Origin: Acidobacteriota bacterium
Lineage (GTDB): Bacteria > Acidobacteriota > Blastocatellia > Pyrinomonadales > Pyrinomonadaceae
Length of the DNA stretch: 64,000 bases
NCBI GenBank assembly: GCA_016718135.1
Contig: JADKEF010000004.1
Coordinates: forward strand, 248,001 to 312,000
Direction: 5' to 3'
This document shows positions 1 through 7,766 of the stretch, piece by piece (positions within the stretch are counted from its first letter, which is position 1; the number at the start of each line of letters is the position of its first letter). Position numbers and translations under genes: made by a program. The notes beneath the pieces were generated by a model. The model did not search any database. It was not told the origin of the DNA and saw nothing but the letters and a program-made list of their open reading frames with translations.

Positions 1-2
1 AG

Positions 3-551
3 ATCTCGTGGACACAGGTCGAAACCGGTTCCGCGATCACCTGGAAGTATCCGAGCGTTATATTGCAGGGCGACAATTCGATCGGCGAATTTTACTCGGT
101 CGCTCTCACGAACAACGCCCAGATCGCGGACACCGGCACGAAGATGATCCACCTCGGGAAAAACACGAAATCGACGATCATCTCAAAGGGAATCTCAGCC
201 GGAAAGTCGAACAACAGCTACCGGGGCCTCGTCAAAATAATGCCAAAAGCCGACGGCGCACGAAACTACACCCAATGTGACTCAATGCTCATCGGCGGCA
301 AGTCCGAGGCGAACACGTTCCCCTACATCGAGGTAATGAACAACACCGCACGCGTCGAACACGAAGCTACGACGAGCAAGATCAGTGAGGATCAGTTGTT
401 CTATTTGCAGCAACGCGGAATCGGGCAGGAAGATGCTGTTTCGTTGATCATCAATGGTTTTTGCAAAGAGGTCTTTCGCGAGTTGCCGATGGAATATGCG
501 GTCGAGGCGACGAAGTTGTTGGGATTGAAATTGGAAGGAAGTGTGGGATGA
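3..551 (+). CDS. sufB: SufB, Fe-S cluster assembly scaffold protein, C-terminal part (5' end outside the window)
   Basis: The open frame runs in from the left edge and ends with TGA at 549-551, so only about the last 182 residues are present. The sequence carries the SufB/SufD beta-helix core (ISWTQVETGSAITWKYP, then GDNSIGEFYSVALTNN) and the conserved C-terminal stretch ending ARVEHEATTSKISEDQLFYL followed by a helical tail. In the SUF system SufB forms the SufBC2D scaffold on which Fe-S clusters are built in the cytoplasm. The downstream window holds sufC, sufD, sufS and sufU, which confirms the assignment. The gene is followed directly by a CACAGAG-type inverted repeat. Identity is near certain; only the N-terminus is missing. 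Confidence 0.95.
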   Translation: MSWTQVETGSAITWKYPSVILQGDNSIGEFYSVALTNNAQIADTGTKMIHLGKNTKSTIISKGISAGKSNNSYRGLVKIMPKADGARNYTQCDSMLIGGKSEANTFPYIEVMNNTARVEHEATTSKISEDQLFYLQQRGIGQEDAVSLIINGFCKEVFRELPMEYAVEATKLLGLKLEGSVG

Positions 552-556
552 CTTTA

Positions 557-617
557 GCCACAGAGAACTCCGAGGACACAGAGAAAATGCCTCAGTGTTC
601 TCTGTGAACTCTGTGGC
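557..617. repeat. CACAGAG-type inverted repeat between sufB and ridA
   Basis: The left arm begins GCCACAGAG and the right arm ends CTCTGTGGC; the arms can pair over about 27 nt around a short centre. Each arm is itself built from three roughly 9-nt units (CACAGAGaa, ctCCGAGga, CACAGAG). Related copies lie at 1011-1037 (one arm only), 1487-1547 and 7693-7760. It fills the gap between the sufB stop and the next start. Confidence 0.85.
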
Positions 618-627
618 AAATTAAATT

Positions 628-1011
628 ATGAGATTGATACAACCTGAAAACCAACCGCAACCAAAAGGCCATTACAGCCCGGGCATTGAGCATAACGGCT
701 TAATCTATGTTTCGGGGCAGTTGCCGATGTCGCTGGATACGCGGGAGCCTTTTACGGGGGATATTGATGCGCAGACGGAGCTAGCCTTGCGGAATGTCGA
801 GGCGGTTTTGCACGCGGCGGGGAGCGATCTGAATCACGTTTTGCAGATGACGATATATGTTTCCGATATGGAATTGTGGGCAGCGGTGAACGCAGCCTAC
901 GCCCGCGTGATGGGCGATCATCGTCCGGCGAGAGCGATCGTGCCGGTGAAGGACCTGCATTTTGATACAAAGATCGAGATACAGGCGATTGCGGCGAAGA
1001 AAGAGAATTAG
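628..1011 (+). CDS. RidA family (YjgF/YER057c/UK114) protein, cytoplasmic
   Basis: The product is 127 residues, the usual size of RidA proteins, which hydrolyse reactive enamine/imine intermediates released by PLP enzymes. It shows the family start (YSPGIEHNGLIYVSGQLP) and the C-terminal signature around PARAIVPVKDLHFDTKIEIQAIA, including the arginine that binds the substrate carboxylate in true RidA. There is no signal peptide. The TAG stop uses the first G of a one-armed CACAGAG repeat, and a second RidA homologue with a signal peptide follows at once. Whether it is an archetypal RidA deaminase or one of the less defined Rid subfamilies cannot be decided from sequence alone. Confidence 0.9.
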   Translation: MRLIQPENQPQPKGHYSPGIEHNGLIYVSGQLPMSLDTREPFTGDIDAQTELALRNVEAVLHAAGSDLNHVLQMTIYVSDMELWAAVNAAYARVMGDHRPARAIVPVKDLHFDTKIEIQAIAAKKEN

Positions 1012-1037
1012 CCACAGAGAGCACCGAGGACACAGAG
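1011..1037. repeat. single-arm CACAGAG repeat exactly filling the ridA/ridA2 gap
   Basis: The 27-nt arm starts at the G of the upstream TAG stop and ends one base before the ATG of the next gene. It matches the left arm of the repeat at 557-617 almost base for base. No right arm is present. Confidence 0.8.
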
Positions 1038-1517
1038 ATGAGATTGGGAATATTGGGAGTTCTTTTGTGTGTGTTGGCGATAGCTGGTAACGCTCAGACG
1101 AGTGGAAAGCGTGCAGTGGAGTCGCCCGGTTCGCCTAAGCCCATCGGGCCATATTCGGACGCGATCGTCGCAAATGGCTTCATCTTTCTTGCCGGAAAGG
1201 TAGGAACCGACCCAAAGACCGATGCTCTCGTGGACGGAGGAATTGTTGAGCAGACCGAGCAGGTATTGAAGAATCTGGAAGTCGTGCTAAAGGCGGCCGG
1301 CGGCAGTTTTGATGATGTCGTAAAGACGACGGTCTTCCTCGCCGATATGAACGATTTTACGAAGATGAACGGGGTTTACGCTAAGTTCTTTAAGAAGCCA
1401 TATCCTGCCCGCTCCACCGTTCAGGTCGCACGTCTGCCGCGTGACGCGAAGATCGAGATCGAAGCGGTTGCTGTTCACAGGGACAAGCCACAGAGCACAC
1501 CGAGAACTCAGAGATAA
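1038..1517 (+). CDS. RidA family protein with signal peptide (exported)
   Basis: This 159-residue protein starts with a hydrophobic signal peptide (about residues 1-19, cleavage near GNAQ), so the domain is probably periplasmic. The mature part is a complete RidA/UK114 domain: KPIGPYSDAIVANGFIFLAGKVG near the start, a central TTVFLADMNDFTKMN, and the arginine-bearing PARSTVQVARLPRDAKIEIEAVAV. The start ATG directly follows a CACAGAG repeat arm. The final residues (about DKPQSTPRTQR) and the stop codon lie inside another copy of that repeat (1487-1547), so the natural C-terminus was probably replaced or extended when the repeat arrived. The substrate is unknown. Confidence 0.88.
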   Translation: MRLGILGVLLCVLAIAGNAQTSGKRAVESPGSPKPIGPYSDAIVANGFIFLAGKVGTDPKTDALVDGGIVEQTEQVLKNLEVVLKAAGGSFDDVVKTTVFLADMNDFTKMNGVYAKFFKKPYPARSTVQVARLPRDAKIEIEAVAVHRDKPQSTPRTQR

Positions 1518-1547
1518 TGGCTCAGTGTTCTCCGTGAACTCTGTGGC
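1487..1547. repeat. CACAGAG-type inverted repeat overlapping the 3' end of a ridA-like gene
   Basis: The left arm starts GCCACAGAG at 1487 inside the coding region and the right arm ends CTGTGGC at 1547, eight bases before the next ATG. It is the same family as 557-617. The arm encodes the last codons and the TAA stop of the upstream gene. Confidence 0.85.
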
Positions 1548-1555
1548 AGATATAT

Positions 1556-1801
1556 ATGCAATTTTACGGGGTCGATTGGATAGCTACGGTTGCGGGTTTG
1601 ACGGGCGTTTATCTGATCGGCAGCAAGAATAAATACGGGTTTCTGATAATGATGGTCGCGAGCCTGAGTTGGATGACGGTCGGATTTATGATCTGGAGTT
1701 TGGCATTGATCCTTGGTAGTGCGGTGTTCTTTTCGCTGCACGTGAGAGGTTGGCTTAGATGGAAAAAAGAGGCTCAGATGGAGGCTGATTCGATGTTATG
1801 A
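1556..1801 (+). CDS. small membrane protein, three helices, possibly PnuC-like
   Basis: The 81-residue product has about three hydrophobic segments (residues 6-23, 28-44, 46-66) followed by a charged tail (RGWLRWKKEAQMEADS). The pattern, including GLTGVYLIGSKNKYGFLI, loosely resembles half of a PnuC-type nicotinamide riboside/NMN transporter, but the length is far below that of a full transporter, so function is not assigned. Its TGA stop overlaps the ATG of the phzF-like gene (ATGA at 1798-1801), which indicates translational coupling. A CACAGAG repeat lies directly upstream. Confidence 0.65.
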   Translation: MQFYGVDWIATVAGLTGVYLIGSKNKYGFLIMMVASLSWMTVGFMIWSLALILGSAVFFSLHVRGWLRWKKEAQMEADSML

Positions 1802-2607
1802 AATTAGATATCTTTCAGGTTGATGCATTTACATCGAAACCCTTCGGCGGCAATCCGGCGGCGGTTGTGCCGCTCGATGCTTGGCTGCCAGCGGAGACGA
1901 TGCAGTCGATCGCGCTTGAGAATAATCTGTCCGAGACAGCGTTTTTTGTCCGCGAGGGTGACGGATACGGGTTGCGTTGGTTTACGCCGACGTTCGAGAT
2001 CGATCTTTGTGGCCATGCGACGCTGGCGACCGCATTTGTGATCTTTGATGTGCTTGGGTCGAGCGAGAACGTTCTTAAGTTTCAGACAAAGAGCGGTGAG
2101 CTGACAGTCGAGCGTGTCGGCGAGCGGCTCGTGATGGATTTCCCTTCGCGGCCGCCGGTAGCTTGCGAGGTTCCTGAAGGTTTGTTTGAGGCGATCGGGA
2201 AGGAACCGGTCGAAGTTTTAGGGTCGCGTGACTATTTTCTCGTGTACGAGAGCGAGCAGGATATTTTGGAGATTCAACCTAATTTTTCAAAGCTCGCTGA
2301 GATACCTACACACGCCGTGATCGTCACGGCCAAGGGCGACAAGAGCGATTTTGTTTCGAGATTTTTCGCACCAGAGGCAGGCATTAACGAAGATCCGGTT
2401 ACGGGATCGGCACATTGCAATCTGATCCCGTATTGGGCCGAGAAACTGGGCAAGACGGAGATGTTCGCACGTCAGGTGTCGGCTCGGGGCGGCGAATTGT
2501 ATTGTGAGTTGGCCGGTGACCGCGTGAAGATCGGTGGCAATGCCGTTCTGTATTTGAAGGGTGAGATCTATGTCGAGGCCGCAGACGAAAAAAGTATTGC
2601 CGCTTGA
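1798..2607 (+). CDS. PhzF family isomerase/epimerase
   Basis: A 269-residue protein of normal PhzF length. It opens with the family N-terminus (FQVDAFTSKPFGGNPAAVVPLD), keeps the glutamate of the NNLSETAFFV motif used as general acid/base, and has DLCGHATLATAF and a second half with GINEDPVTGSAHCNLIPYW. PhzF of phenazine synthesis isomerises a diene intermediate; most homologues outside phenazine clusters have unknown substrates, and no other phenazine gene lies here. It overlaps the upstream small membrane gene by four bases and the downstream acetyltransferase frame slightly. Confidence 0.9.
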   Translation: MKLDIFQVDAFTSKPFGGNPAAVVPLDAWLPAETMQSIALENNLSETAFFVREGDGYGLRWFTPTFEIDLCGHATLATAFVIFDVLGSSENVLKFQTKSGELTVERVGERLVMDFPSRPPVACEVPEGLFEAIGKEPVEVLGSRDYFLVYESEQDILEIQPNFSKLAEIPTHAVIVTAKGDKSDFVSRFFAPEAGINEDPVTGSAHCNLIPYWAEKLGKTEMFARQVSARGGELYCELAGDRVKIGGNAVLYLKGEIYVEAADEKSIAA

Positions 2608-3691
2608 TGCGGTCAGCATTCGGCTTGCAACGCCGGACGATGCGACAGAGATCTCGCGAGTACTGTTCGAGTCTTTTTCGACCTTTCGCGAAGCTTACAC
2701 GCCGGAGGCATTCGAGGTGGTGACACCGTCACCTGGTGAGATACTCACCAGATTTGGCGAGGGCCCGATGTGGGTCGCGTCCGCGAACGGAAAGATCGTC
2801 GGGACTTCCTCGGTCTTGCCGGAACCGAACTGGCTGTACATACGCAGCCTGGGCGTTGTTTCGGAGGCTCGCGGGCTCGGGATCGCGAGTAAACTGATGG
2901 CGGCGATCGAGGAATACGCGGTCGCTAAGGGCTTTGACAAGCTATTTCTCTATACGACGTACTTTTCGACGGGAGCTATCGAGCTTTACGAAAAGCACGG
3001 CTTCATACGCGGCCGCGACACTACTGCCGACGAATGGTATGGAACACCGGGCCTCGCGATGGAAAAGCCGTTGCGGCCGGTCTCGATCAGAGAAGTGAAG
3101 GCCGAGGATGCAGAGCGGCTGTCCGAGGTGGCGACGCGGGCTTATCTCCAGCATTTCCAGCATTTATGGGAAGACGATGGAGCGGCGTATTCGCAGCGGT
3201 CGTTCAATGTTGACGAGCTGACCGCTCAGCTCAACGACCCCGGCAATCGCTATTACATGGCTTTTGTCGGGAGCGAGCCGGTTGGATTTTTGAAGGTACG
3301 GCCGGACCGTTCGCTTCCGGTCTTAAACTTAGCGGACGCATACGAGATCGAGAGGATCTATCTCGTTCGTGAGGCGAAAGGCAAGAAGATCGGAAAGGCG
3401 ATGGTTCAGTTGGCCGTTGATCAGGCCCGCGAAATGGGTAAAGACGTTGTCTGGTTGAAGGTGATGGACAGTAATCAAAATACCATCGGATTTTATGAGA
3501 GCTGCGGGTTTGCGATAACGGCAACCGAAACGCTCGATCTGCCGCTCCTAAAACCGGAGCTGGCGGGAATGTTTGTAATGAAAATTGATTTAAAGGATCA
3601 GCAATATGTTACTAGAAGTAAAAGATCTACATGCCGGTATCGAAGGCAAAGAGATCCTGAAGGGTCTGAATCTTCAGGTTCGCAAGGGTGA
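2570..3691 (+). CDS. tandem GNAT acetyltransferase (two GNAT domains)
   Basis: The protein has two GNAT domains, roughly residues 15-165 and 170-340. The first has the acetyl-CoA loop around SEARGLGIASKLMAAIEEYA and the second around REAKGKKIGKAMVQLAVDQA. The start at 2570 is chosen over a GTG at 2561; either overlaps the end of the phzF-like gene. The frame runs about 85 bases past the sufC ATG, so the last 28 or so basic residues (after KIDLKDQQ) are translated from sequence that also encodes SufC, and they are unlikely to be functional. Substrate unknown. The gene sits inside the SUF locus. Confidence 0.85.
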   Translation: MSRPQTKKVLPLDAVSIRLATPDDATEISRVLFESFSTFREAYTPEAFEVVTPSPGEILTRFGEGPMWVASANGKIVGTSSVLPEPNWLYIRSLGVVSEARGLGIASKLMAAIEEYAVAKGFDKLFLYTTYFSTGAIELYEKHGFIRGRDTTADEWYGTPGLAMEKPLRPVSIREVKAEDAERLSEVATRAYLQHFQHLWEDDGAAYSQRSFNVDELTAQLNDPGNRYYMAFVGSEPVGFLKVRPDRSLPVLNLADAYEIERIYLVREAKGKKIGKAMVQLAVDQAREMGKDVVWLKVMDSNQNTIGFYESCGFAITATETLDLPLLKPELAGMFVMKIDLKDQQYVTRSKRSTCRYRRQRDPEGSESSGSQG

Positions 3692-4358
3692 GGTTCACGC
3701 GATCATGGGGCCGAATGGGTCGGGCAAATCGACTTTGTCCAAAGTCCTGGCCGGGCATCCGACCTACGAGGTGATCTCGGGCGAGGTTTTATTTGAAGGC
3801 AAAAACCTGCTCGAACTCGAACCGGACGAACGTGCCCGCGAAGGCGTCTTTATGGCGTTCCAATATCCGGTCGAGATCCCTGGCGTTTCGAATTCGCAGT
3901 TTCTCCGCCTCGCCTACAACGAGAAGATGAAGCACATCGGCGAAGAAGAACTCGACCCGCTCGAATTCAACGACTATCTGAAAGAAAAGGCTAAGGTCGT
4001 TGAAATGAGCAGCGAATTCTTCAAGCGTTCGGTCAACGAAGGCTTCTCAGGCGGTGAGAAAAAACGCAACGAGATACTGCAGATGGCCGTGCTCCAGCCA
4101 AAGCTCGCCGTTCTCGATGAGACCGACTCCGGCCTCGACATCGACGCCCTTCGTATCGTCGCCGAGGGCGTGAATACGCTCCGCAGCCCGGACAACGCGA
4201 TCATTCTTGTGACGCACTATCAGCGGCTATTGAACTACATTCAACCTGATTTTGTACACGTTCTCGCCGGCGGCAAGATCGTGAAAGAGGGCGGCAAGGA
4301 ACTTGCTGTCGAACTCGAAGAAAAGGGCTACGACTGGGTCAAGGGAGCGGCGGTTTAG
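3606..4358 (+). CDS. sufC: SufC, ABC-type ATPase of the SUF Fe-S assembly complex
   Basis: The 250-residue protein is a standalone ABC ATPase. Walker A is GPNGSGKS (residues 35-42), the signature is FSGGEKKRNEI (from about 147) and Walker B is LAVLDETDSGLD (about 167-178). The EKKRNE signature and the TDSGLD variant are typical of SufC and differ from transporter ATPases. SufC powers conformational change in the SufBC2D scaffold. The start lies within the end of the tandem GNAT frame. A large membrane protein gene separates it from sufD, which is unusual. Confidence 0.96.
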   Translation: MLLEVKDLHAGIEGKEILKGLNLQVRKGEVHAIMGPNGSGKSTLSKVLAGHPTYEVISGEVLFEGKNLLELEPDERAREGVFMAFQYPVEIPGVSNSQFLRLAYNEKMKHIGEEELDPLEFNDYLKEKAKVVEMSSEFFKRSVNEGFSGGEKKRNEILQMAVLQPKLAVLDETDSGLDIDALRIVAEGVNTLRSPDNAIILVTHYQRLLNYIQPDFVHVLAGGKIVKEGGKELAVELEEKGYDWVKGAAV

Positions 4359-4373
4359 AGTTCGATCACCGGG

Positions 4374-6542
4374 ATGGCCGAAGCAAAGAAGACAAGCAAC
4401 GCAGGATTCGCCATTGCGATCTGGGCCGCGATATTGGTGACGGTATTCGTCGCCTTTCGCAGCACAGACCTCCTGCGTCTGCCGTCTCTGGTCGGCAATC
4501 TTGGCGGCGGGCCGCTGTTTGGCGGCGAAGGGGTACTGGCGTCGCTTGTCGGTGCGGTCGTATCCTGCGTCATCCTTGTTTCGTGGCTTGGGGTCGGGAC
4601 GTTCGTATTTCGATATTTGAAAACTGAACGCAGTGATAACCACTCGCGTGTTCTCGAAATAGTCCGAAATATTGCGGTGGGAGCAGCCATCACATCCCTC
4701 CTGTGGTTTTTCCTAGGCCTCGCCGGGCTTTTTTCGCCGATAGCGGCGGTTATCATTACAGTTGTAGGCCTCGTTGAAGGTGGACTCAGCGTATTTCGTG
4801 TGCTGGGCGCCAGAAACGAAGATCGCGTGCCTGAGAAGACGGCAGTTTTTGATAGGGCCTTGCTGTTGCTAACAGCATTGCCGCTGGCTCTCGCTTTTAT
4901 CGCGTCACTCGCTCCGCCGATCGCGAAGGACAGTCTGCTCTATCATTTCTCGTTGCCAAAGGCATTTATCTCGCAGGGTGGCAGTGCATTTATTCAGGGC
5001 AATATCGCCAGTTACCTCGCGCTCGGCACCGAGATGCATGCCGTTTGGGCGATGCTGCTTGGTAGTTTCGTGAGTCCGCGAGCGGGCGAGGCCGCGTCCG
5101 GAGCGGTCGTGTTCCTGTTCTTTCCGCTGTTGCTCGCTGCGATCTATGGCTGGGCACGTGAGATCGGTATCACGAAACGCTGGTCGCTGGTTGCGACTTT
5201 GATGGTCGCGGCGGTTCCGACGGCGTTTCATGTGGGCTCCAGCGGCTATGTCGATCTGGCGTTGGCGTTATTCATTACGTTGGCGATCCGCTCGCTTTGT
5301 AGATGGTGGAAGTTTCAGGATACGCAGTCGATCGTTTTGATCGCGATATTTCTTGGGGCGGCATTGTCGATCAAGTTGACGACGGTGTTTGTGATCGCGG
5401 CGTTTGCGTTGATCGTGCTGCTGCGTGCTCGCGGGGCGAAGAACCCAGTCGCTATCGCTCCCGGTTCTGACAGTGCGGACGATTCCACCGCTATGGCTCC
5501 CGGTGCATTTAGTCCGGGACGAATTGTCTTGGGTGGCTTTGCGGCTCTGTTGCTGGCGGGTGTTTTTGCTTCGCCGTGGTATGTGCGGAATTGGGTGGCG
5601 ACGGGGTCGCCGGTGTTTCCGTTTTACATGAGCATTTGGAAAGGTGCGGCTGAGGGTTGGGATGTTGAGCGGTCGAATTTGTTTCAGGGGATGAACTCGC
5701 AGTACGGCGGTGCGGCGGCGAATCCGGTCAACTATTTGACCGCTCCGCTGCGTGTTTCGCTGGCTGCTCAGCCCGAAGATCCGCCGCTTTATGACGGCGT
5801 ACTCGGCCCGATGTTTCTGATCGGACTGCCGCTCTTGATCTGGGCATTCTGGAAGCGTGAGGTCGCCATCGAGGCAAAGATCGCGGCGGGCGTCGCGGGC
5901 GTGATGTTCTTATTTTGGCTGTTTTCGAGTGCGCAGTTGCGGTATCTGCTCCCTATTGTACCGGCATTGGCGATTGCTATTGCAGCGTCCGTCGAATCAC
6001 TTTCCGGGCGGCGAGATGCTCTGAACAAGGCCGCGAAATTCTCTCTGGCCGGAGCATCGATAGTCTGCATCGCGACTTCGTTTGCGTGGTTCTGCCAAAA
6101 AGCACCGCTTCGCGTCGTGCTCGGCGGCGAAACGCGTGATCAATATCTGACTCGCAATCTCGACTATTATCCGTTCTATCAAGCGATCAACAGCGACACG
6201 CCGACGGATGCCAAAGTATGGCTGATCAACATGCGGCGGGACACCTATCACATCGAGCGGCCGGTTTTCTCAGATTATCTCTTCGAAGACTGGACCTTAA
6301 GAAAAATGGTCTGGGAATCGCGAAGCTCACAGGAACTGCGCGCGAAAGCAGCCGCGATGGGCATCCAATATGTATTGACGCGGCACGATTTTTTGTTCGA
6401 TTACAGCAGATCGACTTTGGTCGATGACAAGAAGCCGAGGGCCGAGAACGAAGCGAAATTGAAGATCGCAAAGGAATTCATCCTCGACCCGGCAAACACG
6501 GTCAAGGCCGATAGCAAATTTAGTTTAATAAAGGTTTTTTAA
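4374..6542 (+). CDS. large polytopic membrane protein, ArnT/PMT-like glycosyltransferase fold (GT-C type)
   Basis: The 722-residue protein has a dozen or more hydrophobic segments in its first 570 residues and a soluble C-terminal part (about 590-722). After the fourth helix comes APPIAKDSLLYHFSLPKAF, a first large loop with an acidic residue typical of GT-C enzymes that use polyprenyl-phosphate sugars. The fold assignment is by pattern only; substrate and product are unknown. The gene is inserted between sufC (15 bases upstream) and sufD (5 bases downstream), so it is co-transcribed with SUF genes. Around residue 355 the loop KNPVAIAPGSD is encoded by a 33-bp element that also occurs at 38735-38767. 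Confidence 0.75.
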   Translation: MAEAKKTSNAGFAIAIWAAILVTVFVAFRSTDLLRLPSLVGNLGGGPLFGGEGVLASLVGAVVSCVILVSWLGVGTFVFRYLKTERSDNHSRVLEIVRNIAVGAAITSLLWFFLGLAGLFSPIAAVIITVVGLVEGGLSVFRVLGARNEDRVPEKTAVFDRALLLLTALPLALAFIASLAPPIAKDSLLYHFSLPKAFISQGGSAFIQGNIASYLALGTEMHAVWAMLLGSFVSPRAGEAASGAVVFLFFPLLLAAIYGWAREIGITKRWSLVATLMVAAVPTAFHVGSSGYVDLALALFITLAIRSLCRWWKFQDTQSIVLIAIFLGAALSIKLTTVFVIAAFALIVLLRARGAKNPVAIAPGSDSADDSTAMAPGAFSPGRIVLGGFAALLLAGVFASPWYVRNWVATGSPVFPFYMSIWKGAAEGWDVERSNLFQGMNSQYGGAAANPVNYLTAPLRVSLAAQPEDPPLYDGVLGPMFLIGLPLLIWAFWKREVAIEAKIAAGVAGVMFLFWLFSSAQLRYLLPIVPALAIAIAASVESLSGRRDALNKAAKFSLAGASIVCIATSFAWFCQKAPLRVVLGGETRDQYLTRNLDYYPFYQAINSDTPTDAKVWLINMRRDTYHIERPVFSDYLFEDWTLRKMVWESRSSQELRAKAAAMGIQYVLTRHDFLFDYSRSTLVDDKKPRAENEAKLKIAKEFILDPANTVKADSKFSLIKVF
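5439..5471. repeat. 33-bp dispersed element, copy inside a coding region
   Basis: This 33-nt stretch is identical to 38735-38767. It is bounded by AGAACC (5440-5445) and GGTTCT (5463-5468), which are inverted repeats. A degenerate second copy (CCGCTATGGCTCCCGGT) follows about 20 bases downstream. The element is read in frame as part of a loop in the membrane protein. Confidence 0.85.
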
Positions 6543-6547
6543 TAGAA

Positions 6548-7693
6548 ATGGTATCAACGACAGCGGTAATGGAAACGAGTTTTAGCGAGAGTTTCAGAGA
6601 GTTTATTGCGAAGGAGACGGATCCCGCGATCCGCACCCTGCGTGAAAATGCGTTTGCTGAGTTTACGGCGGCGGGCTTTCCTACCCCGAAGCTTGAGGAC
6701 TGGAAATACACTAATGCAGCTCCGCTCGTAAGTGGCCAGTGGTCAGTGACCGGTGGTCAGATCGAGGACGTGGCTGATCCGGATCTGGAACTGCTGCGGC
6801 GATTTGGCAGTGATCGAAATGGATTTGCCGCTTTGAATTCTGCTTTTGCGGATCTCAAGGTCATTCGCATCGCAAAGGAAACGAGCATCGCTGAGCCGAT
6901 CGAGTTGGCGTTTGCGGCCGACGAAAATACCGCGATCTTTCCGCATATTCTGGTCATAGCCGAGACGGGCAGTAAGGCGACGATCGTGGAATCTTACGAT
7001 TCTACGGCGAAGAGCTTTACGAACACCGCCATCCAGATCATCGTCGAGGACAATGCTAGCCTGACGCATTATCGTGTGCAGCGGGATTCGCCAGAGGCGT
7101 TTCATTATGGCGTGACCGAGGTTTCGCTGGGAAGCGGCAGCAGCTATGATTCGACCAACATCAATCTCGGCGGGCGTTTGTCGCGGCATGATATTGACGT
7201 AAAGTTCACGGCAGAGGGCGGCGAGGCTTGGGTTGACGGGCTGTATATGCTCAATGGCGAGCAGCACAGCGACACGCACTCGATCATCGACCACACGGTG
7301 CCAAATTGTAAGTCGCATCAGAATTACAAGGGTGTGTTGAACGACAATTCGCGTGGCGTTTTCAACGGCAAGGTCTTCGTTCGCGAAAACGCTCACGGCA
7401 CCGACGCTCAGCAGTCGAACAAGAATCTTCTCCTCTCAAACGACGCCCGCGTCGATACCAAGCCGCAGCTTGAGATCTTCAACGACGACGTAAAATGCGC
7501 CCACGGCGCGACCGTCGGACAGCTCGAGGAAGAGGAACTGTTCTACCTGCTGACCCGCGGCCTGCCCGAGGTTTTGGCGAAGAATCTCCTGACCTACGGA
7601 TTTGCCGAGGAGATCATTAATAAGATCAAGATCGAATCGATAAAGAAAGATCTGGACGTGGCAGTGCTAAATCGCTTAGGAGCGGAAATTTAG
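6548..7693 (+). CDS. sufD: SufD, Fe-S cluster assembly protein
   Basis: The 381-residue protein matches SufD in length and layout. It has a helical N-terminus with PTPKLEDWKYTNAAPL, a central beta-helix, and the conserved C-terminal half DHTVPNCKSHQNYKGVLNDN, then RGVFNGKVFVRENAHGTDAQQ, then DVKCAHGATVGQLEEEELFY. The histidine in the CAHGATVG motif corresponds to the residue implicated in cluster formation at the SufB-SufD interface. Five bases separate it from the upstream membrane protein. Its TAG stop uses the first G of a CACAGAG inverted repeat. Confidence 0.96.
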   Translation: MVSTTAVMETSFSESFREFIAKETDPAIRTLRENAFAEFTAAGFPTPKLEDWKYTNAAPLVSGQWSVTGGQIEDVADPDLELLRRFGSDRNGFAALNSAFADLKVIRIAKETSIAEPIELAFAADENTAIFPHILVIAETGSKATIVESYDSTAKSFTNTAIQIIVEDNASLTHYRVQRDSPEAFHYGVTEVSLGSGSSYDSTNINLGGRLSRHDIDVKFTAEGGEAWVDGLYMLNGEQHSDTHSIIDHTVPNCKSHQNYKGVLNDNSRGVFNGKVFVRENAHGTDAQQSNKNLLLSNDARVDTKPQLEIFNDDVKCAHGATVGQLEEEELFYLLTRGLPEVLAKNLLTYGFAEEIINKIKIESIKKDLDVAVLNRLGAEI

Positions 7694-7760
7694 CCACTGA
7701 GGACACAGAGAGCACGGAGTCCTGTTTTCTTATCTCAGTGTCCTCTGTGATCTCTGTGGC
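7693..7760. repeat. CACAGAG-type inverted repeat between sufD and sufS
   Basis: The left arm starts at the G of the sufD stop (GCCACTGAG) and the right arm ends TCTCTGTGGC at 7760, six bases before the sufS ATG. The arms are slightly diverged from the copies near sufB. Confidence 0.85.
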
Positions 7761-7766
7761 AATAAA

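Noticed and set aside
557..617. CRISPR array or tRNA-like element in the CACAGAG repeat stretches.
   Set aside because: There are no regularly spaced direct repeats with unique spacers, no cas genes, and no tRNA arms or anticodon loop.
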